Source: Spirochaetota bacterium (GTDB taxonomy: Bacteria; Spirochaetota; Spirochaetia; Treponematales; Treponemataceae). Taken from it: DNA of 64,000 nt. A program made the position numbers and the translations under genes. Location of the stretch: the NCBI GenBank assembly GCA_023443865.1, contig JAEZST010000010.1, positions 186,001 through 250,000 of the forward strand, written 5' to 3'. This document shows, piece by piece, positions 8,581 through 16,148 of the stretch (the first letter of the stretch is position 1; every line of letters starts with the position of its first letter). The notes under the pieces were generated by a model. The model saw only the letters and a program-made list of their open reading frames with translations, had not been told where the DNA came from and did not search any database.

Positions 8581-9780
8581 ATGATGAAGAAACTGGTGGC
8601 AGTCCTTGCCATGGTTGCCCTTGTGGGAACGTTCGCCTTCGCGAACGGCGGCGCCGACAAATCGAAAGCCGGAAAGATTACCCTTAAAGTATGGGAGTCT
8701 GAGGGCGTAGACAGCGAGTTTATGCTGTGGGCGGCCGAGGAGTTCATGAAAGCCAACCCCAACGTAACCGTCGTGTACGAACCCGTCGGCCATGTCGATT
8801 CGCGCGCGAAAATCGAGCTTGACGGTCCCGCCGGAGTCGGCGCGGACGTGTTCGTCGCTCCCCACGACCATATCGGCGCCCTCGTCGCCGGCGGCCACGT
8901 ACTCGAGAACCCGAACGACCTTTCCAAGAGCTTCGTTCCCGCGGGCGTTACCGCCTCCGCCTATCAGGGCAAAACCTACGGATATCCCCTCGCGATCGAA
9001 ACCTACGCCCTGTTCTACAATAAGGACGTCCTGAAGACCCCCCCCAAGACCTGGGCGGAAGTCGAAGCCTTCGCGAAAACCTGGAACGATAAGGGCCAGA
9101 ACAAGTACGCCATCGTGTGGGAAACCGCCAACGCCTATTTCGACTACCTGTTCATGGGCGGCTTCGGCGCGACTCTCTTCGGCCCCACCGGCGCCGACCG
9201 CACCAAGCACAATATCAACAGCAAGGAAGCGATCGCGGGCCTGACCTATTTCCAGAACCTCCGCAAGAATATCCTTGACGTTCCCTCCGCCGACCTTTCC
9301 GGCGACTTCTGCAACTCTTCCTTCATCGAGGGAAAGGCCCCGATGATCATCACCGGTCCCTGGAAGATCGCCGACTTCAAGAAGGCGAACGTGAACTTCG
9401 GCATCGCCGAAATCCCGGTATTCCCCGGCCAGAAGAACCCCCCGCAGTCCTTCTCCGGCGTCCGCCTCGCCTTCGTGAGCGCCTATACCGATAACGAGAA
9501 CGAGGCACGCGCCTTCGCCGACTTCATTACCTCCAAGGCCGGGCTCGAGAAGCGTTTCGCCATGACCGGGCAGATCCCTCCCCGCAAGGACATTACCGTG
9601 TCCGATCCCTATAGCGCCGGCATTCTCGCCCAGGCCAAGTACGCGTTCCCCATGCCCTCCATCCCGCAGATGGGAACCTACTGGTCGGCCATGGGAGCCG
9701 CCTTCGCCGCCGTGTGGGACGGACAGCCGGTCGTTGACCAGCTGAACGCCGCCGCGGCCGCCATGGAATCCGCGAAGTAA
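8581..9780 (+). CDS. malE: maltose/maltooligosaccharide ABC transporter substrate-binding protein
   Basis: A 399-residue family 1 extracellular solute-binding protein. AGGAGGA (8568-8574) precedes ATGATG; either Met could start. The signal peptide ends AFANGG without a cysteine, so the protein should be soluble in the periplasm. Features typical of MalE are the opening ITLKVWESEG, DVFVAPHDHIG, YPLAIETYALFYNKD and APMIITGPWKI. It is followed by malF and malG, with two strong hairpins between malE and malF that would favour higher malE expression. The substrate is inferred from the surrounding amylases and MalE-like motifs. Confidence 0.9.
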   Translation: MMKKLVAVLAMVALVGTFAFANGGADKSKAGKITLKVWESEGVDSEFMLWAAEEFMKANPNVTVVYEPVGHVDSRAKIELDGPAGVGADVFVAPHDHIGALVAGGHVLENPNDLSKSFVPAGVTASAYQGKTYGYPLAIETYALFYNKDVLKTPPKTWAEVEAFAKTWNDKGQNKYAIVWETANAYFDYLFMGGFGATLFGPTGADRTKHNINSKEAIAGLTYFQNLRKNILDVPSADLSGDFCNSSFIEGKAPMIITGPWKIADFKKANVNFGIAEIPVFPGQKNPPQSFSGVRLAFVSAYTDNENEARAFADFITSKAGLEKRFAMTGQIPPRKDITVSDPYSAGILAQAKYAFPMPSIPQMGTYWSAMGAAFAAVWDGQPVVDQLNAAAAAMESAK

Positions 9781-9801
9781 GAAGAGTCTGAAAAAGGTTC
9801 T

Positions 9802-9898
9802 TTCGCCGGGCCGCGCTTATCGGCCGGCGAAGAACAAAAAAGGCTTAGCCCGTAGGCCCCTTCGCCGGCCGGGAACCGTTTCCCCGCCGGCCGAAGGG
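9802..9898 (+). promoter_or_regulatory. two strong intercistronic hairpins between malE and malF
   Basis: First stem: TTCGCCG (9802-9808) with CGGCGAA (9825-9831), extended by GCCG/CGGC. Second stem: CCCTTCG (9858-9864) with CGAAGGG (9892-9898), extended by CCGGC/GCCGG. Neither has a U-tract directly after it. Stable stem-loops after malE-type genes are known to protect the upstream message from 3' exonucleases and reduce downstream expression, giving excess binding protein over permease. Confidence 0.6.
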
Positions 9899-9940
9899 TC
9901 GCCTTCGGGTTTTTAGTTTTTTCCCCAGGAGTTTTAGGTT

Positions 9941-11329
9941 ATGGATAAACAGGGCAACGCCGTCAATCCGGGAATCACCCGGTCGGCCCCGATAGCATCC
10001 GCTTGTTTTATGGGCTTGGGACAGATCCTGTTTCTCAGGCAATACCTTCGCGGCGCGATATTGGCGCTCACGGAGTTCGTATTTCTCTTCTTGTCGGTTT
10101 TTCGGTTCGGCACGCTCACGCCCAATTTTCAGGGACCGATCGTTCAGGCGCTCGTGGGCATCGTCACCCTCGGTTCCCCTTCCCCCGACGGAACGCCCGT
10201 CAAATTGCGCGATCACTCGATCTTCATGCTCATTACCGGCCTCATCTTCGTGATCATAACGCTTCTTTACATCGGACTGTACGTTTTCAATATCGTCGAC
10301 GCGAAAAAATCGGCGAAGACCATCGTCGCAAACAACGAGTTTCCCACCTTCGCGGAAACGAAAAACATAATCCACGATAAGGCGTTCCCCTATATCGGGC
10401 TTACCCCGGTCGTTCTCCTTATCTCCTTTTTCACCCTTATACCGCTGATTTTCTCGGCCCTCGTGGCCTTCACGAATTACTCGTCTCCCGAGCATATCCC
10501 CCCGAACAATCTCGTCGACTGGGTGGGTATCGAGAATTTCGTCACCATGTTCTCGTCCCGCGTCGGATCGACAGACGTAAGCAACGTGTGGTTCTCCACC
10601 TTTACCCGCGTGGCGCTGTGGACGTTGGCCTGGGCGACGCTCGCGACCTTTACGTGCTACTTCGCGGGAATGTTCTTCGCGGTCATCCTCGTGGACCGGC
10701 GCATTCGAATCGCGAAATTCTTCCGTACCGTCTTTATCCTTCCCTACGCGATACCGCCCATGCTCAGCCTGTTTATCTGGCAGAACCTCTTGAACGGTAC
10801 CTTCGGCCCCATCAACCGCACCCTTATCGCGCTCGGCCTGATACACAATCCCATTCCCTGGCTTTCCGACCCGGAAATGGCCCGAATGACCCTCGTCCTG
10901 GTAAACATGTGGATCGGCTTTCCCTACAGCATGATTCTCATCACCAGCAACATGACCGCCATCCCCTCGCAGCTCTACGAGGCTTCCATTATCGACGGCG
11001 CGAACAAGTGGGGCCAGTTTAAAAGCATTACCCTGCCGCTCGTCCTCTACCAGACGATGCCCCTCCTTATCATGCAGTTCGCGAGCAACATCAATAACTT
11101 CGGCGCGGTATTCTTCCTGACCGCCGGAGACCCGAAACTGCCGGATACGATCGCGACCCAGGCCGGCGCCACGGACCTCCTGATTACCTGGATCTACAAG
11201 CTGACCTACAATACGCCGAACATGTATAACCTCGCGTCGGTTCTCTCGATCCTGATCTTCCTGGTCATGGTACCCTTCGCGGTCTATAACTTCACCCATA
11301 CGAAATCCTTTAAGGAAGGCGAAATATGA
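9941..11329 (+). CDS. malF: maltose ABC transporter permease MalF
   Basis: A 462-residue inner-membrane permease. About eight hydrophobic segments are visible: two near the N-terminus (about 25-60 and 90-115) and six in the core. The ABC permease EAA loop is YEASIIDGANKWGQF, which would contact the ATPase. The N-terminal hydrophobic extension and its pairing with MalG are typical of MalF rather than of smaller sugar permeases. AGGAG lies ahead of ATG 9941. Its last four bases overlap the malG start (ATGA at 11326-11329). No ATPase gene follows, so a shared MsmK/UgpC-type ATPase encoded elsewhere is likely. Confidence 0.9.
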   Translation: MDKQGNAVNPGITRSAPIASACFMGLGQILFLRQYLRGAILALTEFVFLFLSVFRFGTLTPNFQGPIVQALVGIVTLGSPSPDGTPVKLRDHSIFMLITGLIFVIITLLYIGLYVFNIVDAKKSAKTIVANNEFPTFAETKNIIHDKAFPYIGLTPVVLLISFFTLIPLIFSALVAFTNYSSPEHIPPNNLVDWVGIENFVTMFSSRVGSTDVSNVWFSTFTRVALWTLAWATLATFTCYFAGMFFAVILVDRRIRIAKFFRTVFILPYAIPPMLSLFIWQNLLNGTFGPINRTLIALGLIHNPIPWLSDPEMARMTLVLVNMWIGFPYSMILITSNMTAIPSQLYEASIIDGANKWGQFKSITLPLVLYQTMPLLIMQFASNINNFGAVFFLTAGDPKLPDTIATQAGATDLLITWIYKLTYNTPNMYNLASVLSILIFLVMVPFAVYNFTHTKSFKEGEI

Positions 11330-12198
11330 AAACCGCTTCCGCGCAGCAACTCGCCAGCCGGGGTAAGTCCGGCAACGTGATCATCACGTTCTGGCTGTAC
11401 GCGATACTCGTCGTAACGACCTTCGTCGTGCTCTATCCCGTGGCCTTTACCATCGGCGCGGCGTTCACGAAAACCAACTCGCTGGCCGCGACCAGGCTCA
11501 TTCCCTGGCCGGAGCACCCGTCGCTCGCCCAGTTCGAGCGCCTATTCACGAAGACGAACTACCTCATCTGGTACCGCAACACGTTCAAGATCGCCGTCTT
11601 CAATTCCCTGGCGACCCTCCTCGTCTGCGTCACCTCCGGATACGTGTTTTCCCGGTTCCGCTTCAGGCTGCGCAAGCCCATGATGGCGTCCATGATTGTC
11701 CTGCAGATGTTCCCGAGCTTTATCGGAATGATAGCGACCTACGTTATCCTGTGGCGCATCGGCGGGCTGGACACCCACTGGGGCCTTATCCTGGTCTACG
11801 TGTCGGGAAGCATTCCCTTCAACACCTGGCTCATGAAAGGCTACTTCGATACGGTCTCGAAAAACATCGAGGAGGCCGCGCGCGTCGACGGGGCAAGCCA
11901 GCTCACGACCTACCTTTTTATCATCGTGCCGATGGTCAAGCCGATGATCACCTTCCTTGCCCTTACCAGTTTCACGGGTCCCTGGATGGACTTTATCTTC
12001 CCCCGCCTCATCCTTCGGAGCAACAGTACGAAGACGCTGGCGGTCGGGCTCTTCGAGCTTATTAACGGGCGGGCGGCCGACAACTTTACCATGTTCGCCG
12101 CGGGCGCCCTTCTCGTGGCCGTTCCGTTCGCGATCCTGTTCATGGCGGGTCAGCAGCTCATGCTCAATTCCCTGGCGGGAGAGGGCGTGAAAGAATAA
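11326..12198 (+). CDS. malG: maltose ABC transporter permease MalG
   Basis: A 290-residue permease with six predicted membrane segments and the EAA loop IEEAARVDGASQLTTYLF. It starts inside the malF stop (ATGA overlap) and ends before a clear intrinsic terminator at 12216-12252. Together with malE and malF it forms a complete importer except for the ATPase. Confidence 0.92.
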   Translation: MKTASAQQLASRGKSGNVIITFWLYAILVVTTFVVLYPVAFTIGAAFTKTNSLAATRLIPWPEHPSLAQFERLFTKTNYLIWYRNTFKIAVFNSLATLLVCVTSGYVFSRFRFRLRKPMMASMIVLQMFPSFIGMIATYVILWRIGGLDTHWGLILVYVSGSIPFNTWLMKGYFDTVSKNIEEAARVDGASQLTTYLFIIVPMVKPMITFLALTSFTGPWMDFIFPRLILRSNSTKTLAVGLFELINGRAADNFTMFAAGALLVAVPFAILFMAGQQLMLNSLAGEGVKE

Positions 12199-12215
12199 CG
12201 CCCGTTTCTATAGCG

Positions 12216-12252
12216 GCCCGATTCCCCTCCCCCGGGAACCGGGCTTTTTTTT
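12216..12252 (+). terminator. intrinsic terminator of the malEFG operon
   Basis: GCCCGATTCCC (12216-12226) pairs with GGGAACCGGGC (12234-12244), with one mismatch, and is followed by eight T residues (12245-12252). Confidence 0.8.
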
Positions 12253-12271
12253 CGTTCGACAAGGAGAGCGT

Positions 12272-13966
12272 ATGTTTTCTTTCAGGCAAAATAGGCGCGC
12301 GTTCGGCCGCGCGACGGCAACCGTTGTATGCGTCGCGTTAACCGCCGCGTTCGTTTCTTGCGCGGGTCTCAAGCGGGATGTCGGCGTCCCCGATCCCGCG
12401 AAGGCGGTATATTCCCTTTCCCCCCTTGAGCGCTCCGCGGTAGGCGCGAGGGAAGGGGTCTACTACAGCCTCTTCGTGCGATCCTTCGCGGATTCCGACG
12501 GCGACGGGGTAGGGGACTTCCGCGGGCTCACCGCCAAGCTCGACTATCTCAACGACGGCGACGACCGCACCGCGGGCGACCTCGGCGTTACGGGAATTTG
12601 GCTCCTTCCGATTTTCCCCTCGCCGAGCTATCACGGCTACGACGTCACCGACTATTACGGCGTGAATCCCCAATACGGCACCATGGCCGACTTCGAGGCC
12701 TTCCTCGCGGCCGCCGAGAAGCGGGGCATCTCGGTGATCATCGACATGACCTGCAACCATTCCTCGTCGCAAAACCCGTGGTTCGTGCAATCAGCCGACC
12801 CGAAAAGCCCCTATCGGGACTGGTACCGCTGGATATCCGCCGACGAGGACGGCTACAACCTGAATCAGACGATCTGGGGCCATAAGCTGTGGAACGCCTA
12901 TAACGGCTCCTATTATTCGGGGCTTTTTTATTCGGGCATGCCCGATTTCAACCTTTCAACCCCGGCCCTGCGGGAGGAATTTCGGAAGATCGCGAAATTC
13001 TGGATGGACAAGGGCGTTTCCGGCTTCCGGTTCGACGCGGCCGGACACGTATTCAACGCGGCGAAACTGAGGGCTGGAGAACCGTCCCAGGAGCAGGCCA
13101 TCGCGTTTTGGGAAGAGTACGTCGGTTACATCCGTACCCTCAATCCCGATTCTTATACCGTCGGCGAGGTTTGGGAACCCACCTTTACACGCGCCGCATA
13201 CATGAAGGGCCTCGGCTCCGATTTCCACTTCGACCTGGGAACGAAAATCGTGGACGCGATCCGCGAGGGCTCCGGGGGAAAGAACAATATCGCGAACTCC
13301 CTCGCCGCCGATTACTCGGCCTACGCGGGAGAGAACCCCGATTATATCGACGCCCCCTTCCTCTCCAACCACGACCAGAACCGCGTTTCTGGCCTGCTGA
13401 AAGGCGACCCGGCCCAGCTCAAGCTCGCCGCCTCCCTCTATATCCTGGCCGAAGGGGTTCCCTTCATATATTACGGCGAGGAAATCGGCATGATGGGCGC
13501 CAAGCCCGACGAGCAGCTTCGCACTCCCTTCTTGTGGGCGAGCGAGGGAAAGGACCGGTATCAGGCGTCATGGATCGCCTCCAAGTACAACAAAAACACG
13601 GTCCCCGCCTCGCTTCAGGGAAAGGACCCGCTCTCGCTCCTGAGCCACTACAAGCGCCTCATTCGCCTAAAAACCGCGCACCCCGCGCTGTACGCGGGCC
13701 GGCTTTCTCCCCTCGCGACCGATAATTCCGCCGTCGTGTCCTGGGAAATGAAAGCCGAGACGGAGAGCGCCTTCGTGCTCCATAACCTTTCCGCGGAAGC
13801 CGTAACCGTTGCCCTGCCGCCTCGCTACGCGCCGCCTTCCGCGCCCCAAGCGGACACATCGGCCGCGCGGCTCGTTTTCGCGACCTATGACGGTACGTTG
13901 GTAACCCCCGACGGAACGATCACTATTCCCGCCCGGGGAAGCGCCGTAATCGCCGCGGAGCAGTAA
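12272..13966 (+). CDS. GH13 alpha-amylase family lipoprotein
   Basis: A 564-residue exported GH13 enzyme. AAGGAG precedes ATG 12272 and the signal ends AAFVSC, a lipobox. Conserved regions: DMTCNHSSSQNPWF (I), GFRFDAAGH with nucleophile D255 (II), VGEVWEP with acid/base E299 (III) and FLSNHDQNR with D368 (IV). It is more distant from the two tandem amylases at 1605-5485 than they are from each other, so it is a separate lineage, perhaps acting on shorter maltooligosaccharides. It lies between terminators at 12216-12252 and 13991-14025 and so is probably a single transcription unit, unless malG read-through occurs. Confidence 0.9.
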   Translation: MFSFRQNRRAFGRATATVVCVALTAAFVSCAGLKRDVGVPDPAKAVYSLSPLERSAVGAREGVYYSLFVRSFADSDGDGVGDFRGLTAKLDYLNDGDDRTAGDLGVTGIWLLPIFPSPSYHGYDVTDYYGVNPQYGTMADFEAFLAAAEKRGISVIIDMTCNHSSSQNPWFVQSADPKSPYRDWYRWISADEDGYNLNQTIWGHKLWNAYNGSYYSGLFYSGMPDFNLSTPALREEFRKIAKFWMDKGVSGFRFDAAGHVFNAAKLRAGEPSQEQAIAFWEEYVGYIRTLNPDSYTVGEVWEPTFTRAAYMKGLGSDFHFDLGTKIVDAIREGSGGKNNIANSLAADYSAYAGENPDYIDAPFLSNHDQNRVSGLLKGDPAQLKLAASLYILAEGVPFIYYGEEIGMMGAKPDEQLRTPFLWASEGKDRYQASWIASKYNKNTVPASLQGKDPLSLLSHYKRLIRLKTAHPALYAGRLSPLATDNSAVVSWEMKAETESAFVLHNLSAEAVTVALPPRYAPPSAPQADTSAARLVFATYDGTLVTPDGTITIPARGSAVIAAEQ

Positions 13967-13990
13967 GCCAATAGCGTAGACCGTAGTCCC

Positions 13991-14025
13991 GCGCGCCGGA
14001 TCGTGAGCCTTTCCGGCGCGCTTTT
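13991..14025 (+). terminator. intrinsic terminator after the third amylase lipoprotein
   Basis: GCGCGCCGGA (13991-14000) pairs with TCCGGCGCGC (14012-14021) and is followed by TTTT. Confidence 0.75.
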
Positions 14026-14029
14026 GTTA

Positions 14030-14065
14030 TTGCGCCCCTACCTTCCGTTAGTATATTATTCTCAT
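14030..14065 (+). promoter_or_regulatory. promoter predicting a leaderless mRNA
   Basis: -35 TTGCGC (14030-14035), 18-bp spacer, -10 TATTAT (14054-14059), then 6 bases to ATG 14066. There is no Shine-Dalgarno sequence. Confidence 0.55.
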
Positions 14066-14893
14066 ATGAGCACCGTCGTATTATTCGAGAGAATGTTCCT
14101 TACGTTCATCGCCTACTCCCTCCTCGGGTGGATCGGCGAGGTCGTCTACTGTTTTATCCTGGACCGGCGCTTCACGAACCGGGGCTTCCTCAACGGACCC
14201 CTGTGCCCGGTGTACGGCTTCGGCGGCCTATTGGTCGCCTATCCCCTGGCCGGCCTCGCCTCAAACCCGGTGGCGCTCTTTTTCGCCGCCTCCCTCGCGA
14301 CTTCCGTCCTGGAATACGCGACCGGCTGGGCCCTCGAGACCCTCTTTTCCACCAAGTGGTGGGACTACTCCCGCTACCGTTTCCAAATCCACGGCCGGGT
14401 ATGGATCGTGAACAGCGCCCTCTTCGGGCTTGCCGCCGTCGGCGCGGCCTCTTTCGTCCAGCCGTCGATTCTCGCCGCCCTTGACCGCGCGCCGCCCCTG
14501 GCCCTCCATATCGGCGCCGCCGCCCTCGCTGCCGCCTTCCTCGCGGACCTGTCGGCCACCCTGCGGACCATGGCCGGCTTCCGCGTCAGGCTCGCCGCCC
14601 TGGAAGATTTCGTGGAATCGCTCGCGGAAAACCTCGCCGCGCGGGAATGGTTTAACGAACGCGACCTTTCCGGCAGCCTTGCCCGCATCCGCCAACGCGC
14701 CCGGGAAGAACGGACGGCGATAAACGAGCGCGTCGCCTCCCGGCTTGAAACCCTACTGCGGCGCTCCAGAAGCATGCGCCGCCTCATTCGCGCCTTCCCC
14801 ACCATGCGAAGCCGACGCCACGGAAAGCAACTGGAGCTCTTCCAGCACCTCTACCGCCGCCTGAACCGCGACGAGCGCGAGGCAAAAAAATAG
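14066..14893 (+). CDS. CmpB-like membrane protein (putative ABC-transporter type IV family)
   Basis: A 275-residue membrane protein. The N-terminal half has about four to five hydrophobic helices and the family hallmarks GWIGEVVYC, NRGFLNGPLCPVYGFG and KWWDYSRYRFQIHGR, which match the PF06541 (DUF1113/CmpB) family of unknown function. The C-terminal third is a basic, probably coiled-coil cytoplasmic region with many Arg and Glu residues. ATG 14066 is chosen because the homologous part begins there and a promoter lies directly upstream. No transporter subunits adjoin it, so the family name should not be read as proof of transport. Confidence 0.75.
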   Translation: MSTVVLFERMFLTFIAYSLLGWIGEVVYCFILDRRFTNRGFLNGPLCPVYGFGGLLVAYPLAGLASNPVALFFAASLATSVLEYATGWALETLFSTKWWDYSRYRFQIHGRVWIVNSALFGLAAVGAASFVQPSILAALDRAPPLALHIGAAALAAAFLADLSATLRTMAGFRVRLAALEDFVESLAENLAAREWFNERDLSGSLARIRQRAREERTAINERVASRLETLLRRSRSMRRLIRAFPTMRSRRHGKQLELFQHLYRRLNRDEREAKK

Positions 14894-14913
14894 CCGCCCC
14901 ACGGCGGGGCGGC
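14884..14913 (-). terminator. intrinsic terminator of metA on the minus strand
   Basis: GCCGCCCC (14893-14900) pairs with GGGGCGGC (14906-14913). On the minus strand it is followed, after two bases, by seven T residues (the A-run at 14884-14890), which lie inside the last codons of the convergent gene. Confidence 0.75.
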
Positions 14914-14946
14914 CAATATAACGGCGCGCGCGGCAGGCCGCGTACC

Positions 14947-15864
14947 TCAGTGGATATCCTCGATATCGTAGGGCGTTTCCTGGTACACGAAATAGTTGAG
15001 CCAGTTCACGAACAAAAGGTTCGCGTGGGCCCGCCAGGTCACCGGGGGCACCTTTGAAGGGTCGTTGCCGGGGTAATAGTTCTTCGGCACCTCGATCTTC
15101 ATCCCCTTCGCCACGTCGCGCTTATATTCCCTCGATAGGGTATCCGCGTCGTACTCCGCGTGCCCCGAAACGTAAATCGTCCGCCCGTCGCGGCTCGCGA
15201 TGAGGAACACCCCCGCCTCGTCGGACTCCGCGAGAATCTCAAGCTCCGCGATCGCCTCAACGTCTTCCTTGTGAATGGTCGTATGCCGGCTATGGGGGGC
15301 CCAAAAGCTCTCGTCGAATCCCCGCACCAGCTTGTGCAGGGGGTTCATCACCCGGTGCTCGAAAATCCCGAAGGCCTTCTCGTCAAGGGGGTGCTTCCCG
15401 ATCCCGTAATGGTGGTACAGCGCCGCCTGCGAGCCCCAGCAGATATGCAGGGTACTGAACACGTGCGTCAGGCTCCAGTCCATGATCCGGGTCATCTCCT
15501 CCCAGTAGTCCACGTCCTCGAAGGGCATGTTTTCCACCGGGGCGCCGGTAATGATCAGGCCGTCGAACTTCGTGTCCTTCACGCTCTCCCAGGTCCGGTA
15601 GAACGCCGCCAGGTACTCCTCGCTCGTATTCGCCGAAACGTGGCTCGCCATGGTTAAAAGGGTAATCTCGATCTGCAGCGGCGTATTGCCCAAAAGGCGC
15701 AAAAGCTGCGTTTCCGTCACTTCCTTGGTGGGCATGAGGTTCAAAATGGCTATTTTCAGCGGGCGGATATCCTGTTTCTTCGCCCGGGCGTCGTCCATAA
15801 CGAAAATGTTCTCTTCGGTAAGAATCTTGGCTGCCGGCAGCGCGGCGGGAATCTTGACGGGCAT
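14947..15864 (-). CDS. metA: homoserine O-acetyltransferase (MetA type)
   Basis: A 305-residue class-I glutamine-amidotransferase-fold acyltransferase that activates homoserine in methionine synthesis. The nucleophile C142 is in HICWGSQA. Residue 111 in TGAPVEN is Glu; in this family Glu111 is associated with acetyl-CoA and Gly111 with succinyl-CoA, so acetyl transfer is predicted despite the usual succinyltransferase label. The conserved HSRHT histidine region is also present (WAPHSRHTTI). AAAGGAGG precedes ATG 15864. It has its own promoter at 15896-15925 and terminator at 14884-14913, so it is monocistronic. No SAM riboswitch was recognised in its short leader. Confidence 0.93.
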   Translation of the reverse strand: MPVKIPAALPAAKILTEENIFVMDDARAKKQDIRPLKIAILNLMPTKEVTETQLLRLLGNTPLQIEITLLTMASHVSANTSEEYLAAFYRTWESVKDTKFDGLIITGAPVENMPFEDVDYWEEMTRIMDWSLTHVFSTLHICWGSQAALYHHYGIGKHPLDEKAFGIFEHRVMNPLHKLVRGFDESFWAPHSRHTTIHKEDVEAIAELEILAESDEAGVFLIASRDGRTIYVSGHAEYDADTLSREYKRDVAKGMKIEVPKNYYPGNDPSKVPPVTWRAHANLLFVNWLNYFVYQETPYDIEDIH

Positions 15865-15895
15865 GCATCGCCTCCTTTGGTGCGGAATGTACCGG

Positions 15896-15925
15896 ATTGT
15901 AGCAGATTCTTGCTATTAACGGCAA
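15896..15925 (-). promoter_or_regulatory. metA promoter
   Basis: On the minus strand: -35 TTGCCG (15925-15920), 18-bp spacer, -10 TACAAT (15901-15896). A leader of roughly 25 bases carrying an AAAGGAGG SD follows. Confidence 0.65.
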
Positions 15926-15972
15926 CGTGAGCCCGGCTCGGCAGCTGGCGGCGCCTTCTTCAGAGGGGCGTC

Positions 15973-16006
15973 CGGCCGAAGCCGGGCCAAGGCCCGCCTT
16001 CGGCCG
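15973..16006. repeat. long near-perfect inverted repeat
   Basis: CGGCCGAAG (15973-15981) with CTTCGGCCG (15998-16006) and, after one mismatch, CGGGCC (15983-15988) with GGCCCG (15991-15996): 15 paired positions around a 2-base centre. Confidence 0.7.
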
Positions 16007-16043
16007 CGTTCTATCCGGGGCTGACGGTTCTTGCCCAAGCCAA

Positions 16044-16061
16044 AACCGGGCATGCCCGGTT
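16044..16061. repeat. perfect 18-bp palindrome
   Basis: AACCGGGCATGCCCGGTT reads identically on both strands. It sits inside a wider weaker repeat, GTTCTTGCC (16027-16035) against GGCAAGGAAC (16070-16079). Confidence 0.7.
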
Positions 16062-16083
16062 CCGGCCCTGGCAAGGAACTCGC

Positions 16084-16107
16084 GCCCGAGCGGAGTCCCG
16101 CTCGGGC
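16084..16107. repeat. perfect 10-bp inverted repeat
   Basis: GCCCGAGCGG (16084-16093) pairs with CCGCTCGGGC (16098-16107) around a 4-base loop. It is the second hairpin after the BspA-like gene stop, read on the minus strand. Confidence 0.7.
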
Positions 16108-16131
16108 CCGCCCCCTCCTATCACTGACGCG
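16108..16131 (+). repeat. 24-bp direct repeat, copy 1
   Basis: The 24-bp element begins CCGCCCCCTCCT and ends TCACTGACGCG. It matches 19564-19587 at 23 of 24 positions (A/G difference at base 13). The two copies flank the two-gene surface-protein module at 16149-19480. Confidence 0.7.
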
Positions 16132-16141
16132 TGGAGGGGGC
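16110..16141 (-). terminator. hairpin just after the BspA-like gene
   Basis: GCCCCCTCC (16110-16118) pairs with GGAGGGGGC (16133-16141), a perfect 9-bp stem starting 8 bases past the stop codon of the minus-strand gene. No U-tract follows. Its loop contains most of the 24-bp repeat shared with 19564-19587. Confidence 0.5.
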
Positions 16142-16148
16142 AGGGTGG

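Larger units (their letters stand above)
15865..16148. other. intergenic region packed with palindromes, no gene
   Basis: A 284-bp gap between the metA start and the stop of the BspA-like gene. Besides the metA promoter it holds four strong inverted repeats (15973-16006, 16044-16061, 16084-16107, 16111-16140). No credible coding region was seen. Confidence 0.6.

Noticed and set aside
11326..12198. A MalK ATPase expected after malG
   Set aside because: No Walker A/ABC signature (LSGGQ) protein occurs anywhere in 1-14000; a terminator follows malG directly.
15865..15930. SAM riboswitch in the metA leader
   Set aside because: The promoter at 15896-15925 leaves a leader of only about 25 bases, too short for any known SAM riboswitch.
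16044..16061. Perfect palindrome as a maltose-regulator operator
   Set aside because: It contains AACCGGGC rather than AACCGGTT and sits among terminator-like repeats far from sugar genes.
15927..16127. Short open frame in the metA upstream gap
   Set aside because: It is made of the palindromes themselves and has no SD or family resemblance.
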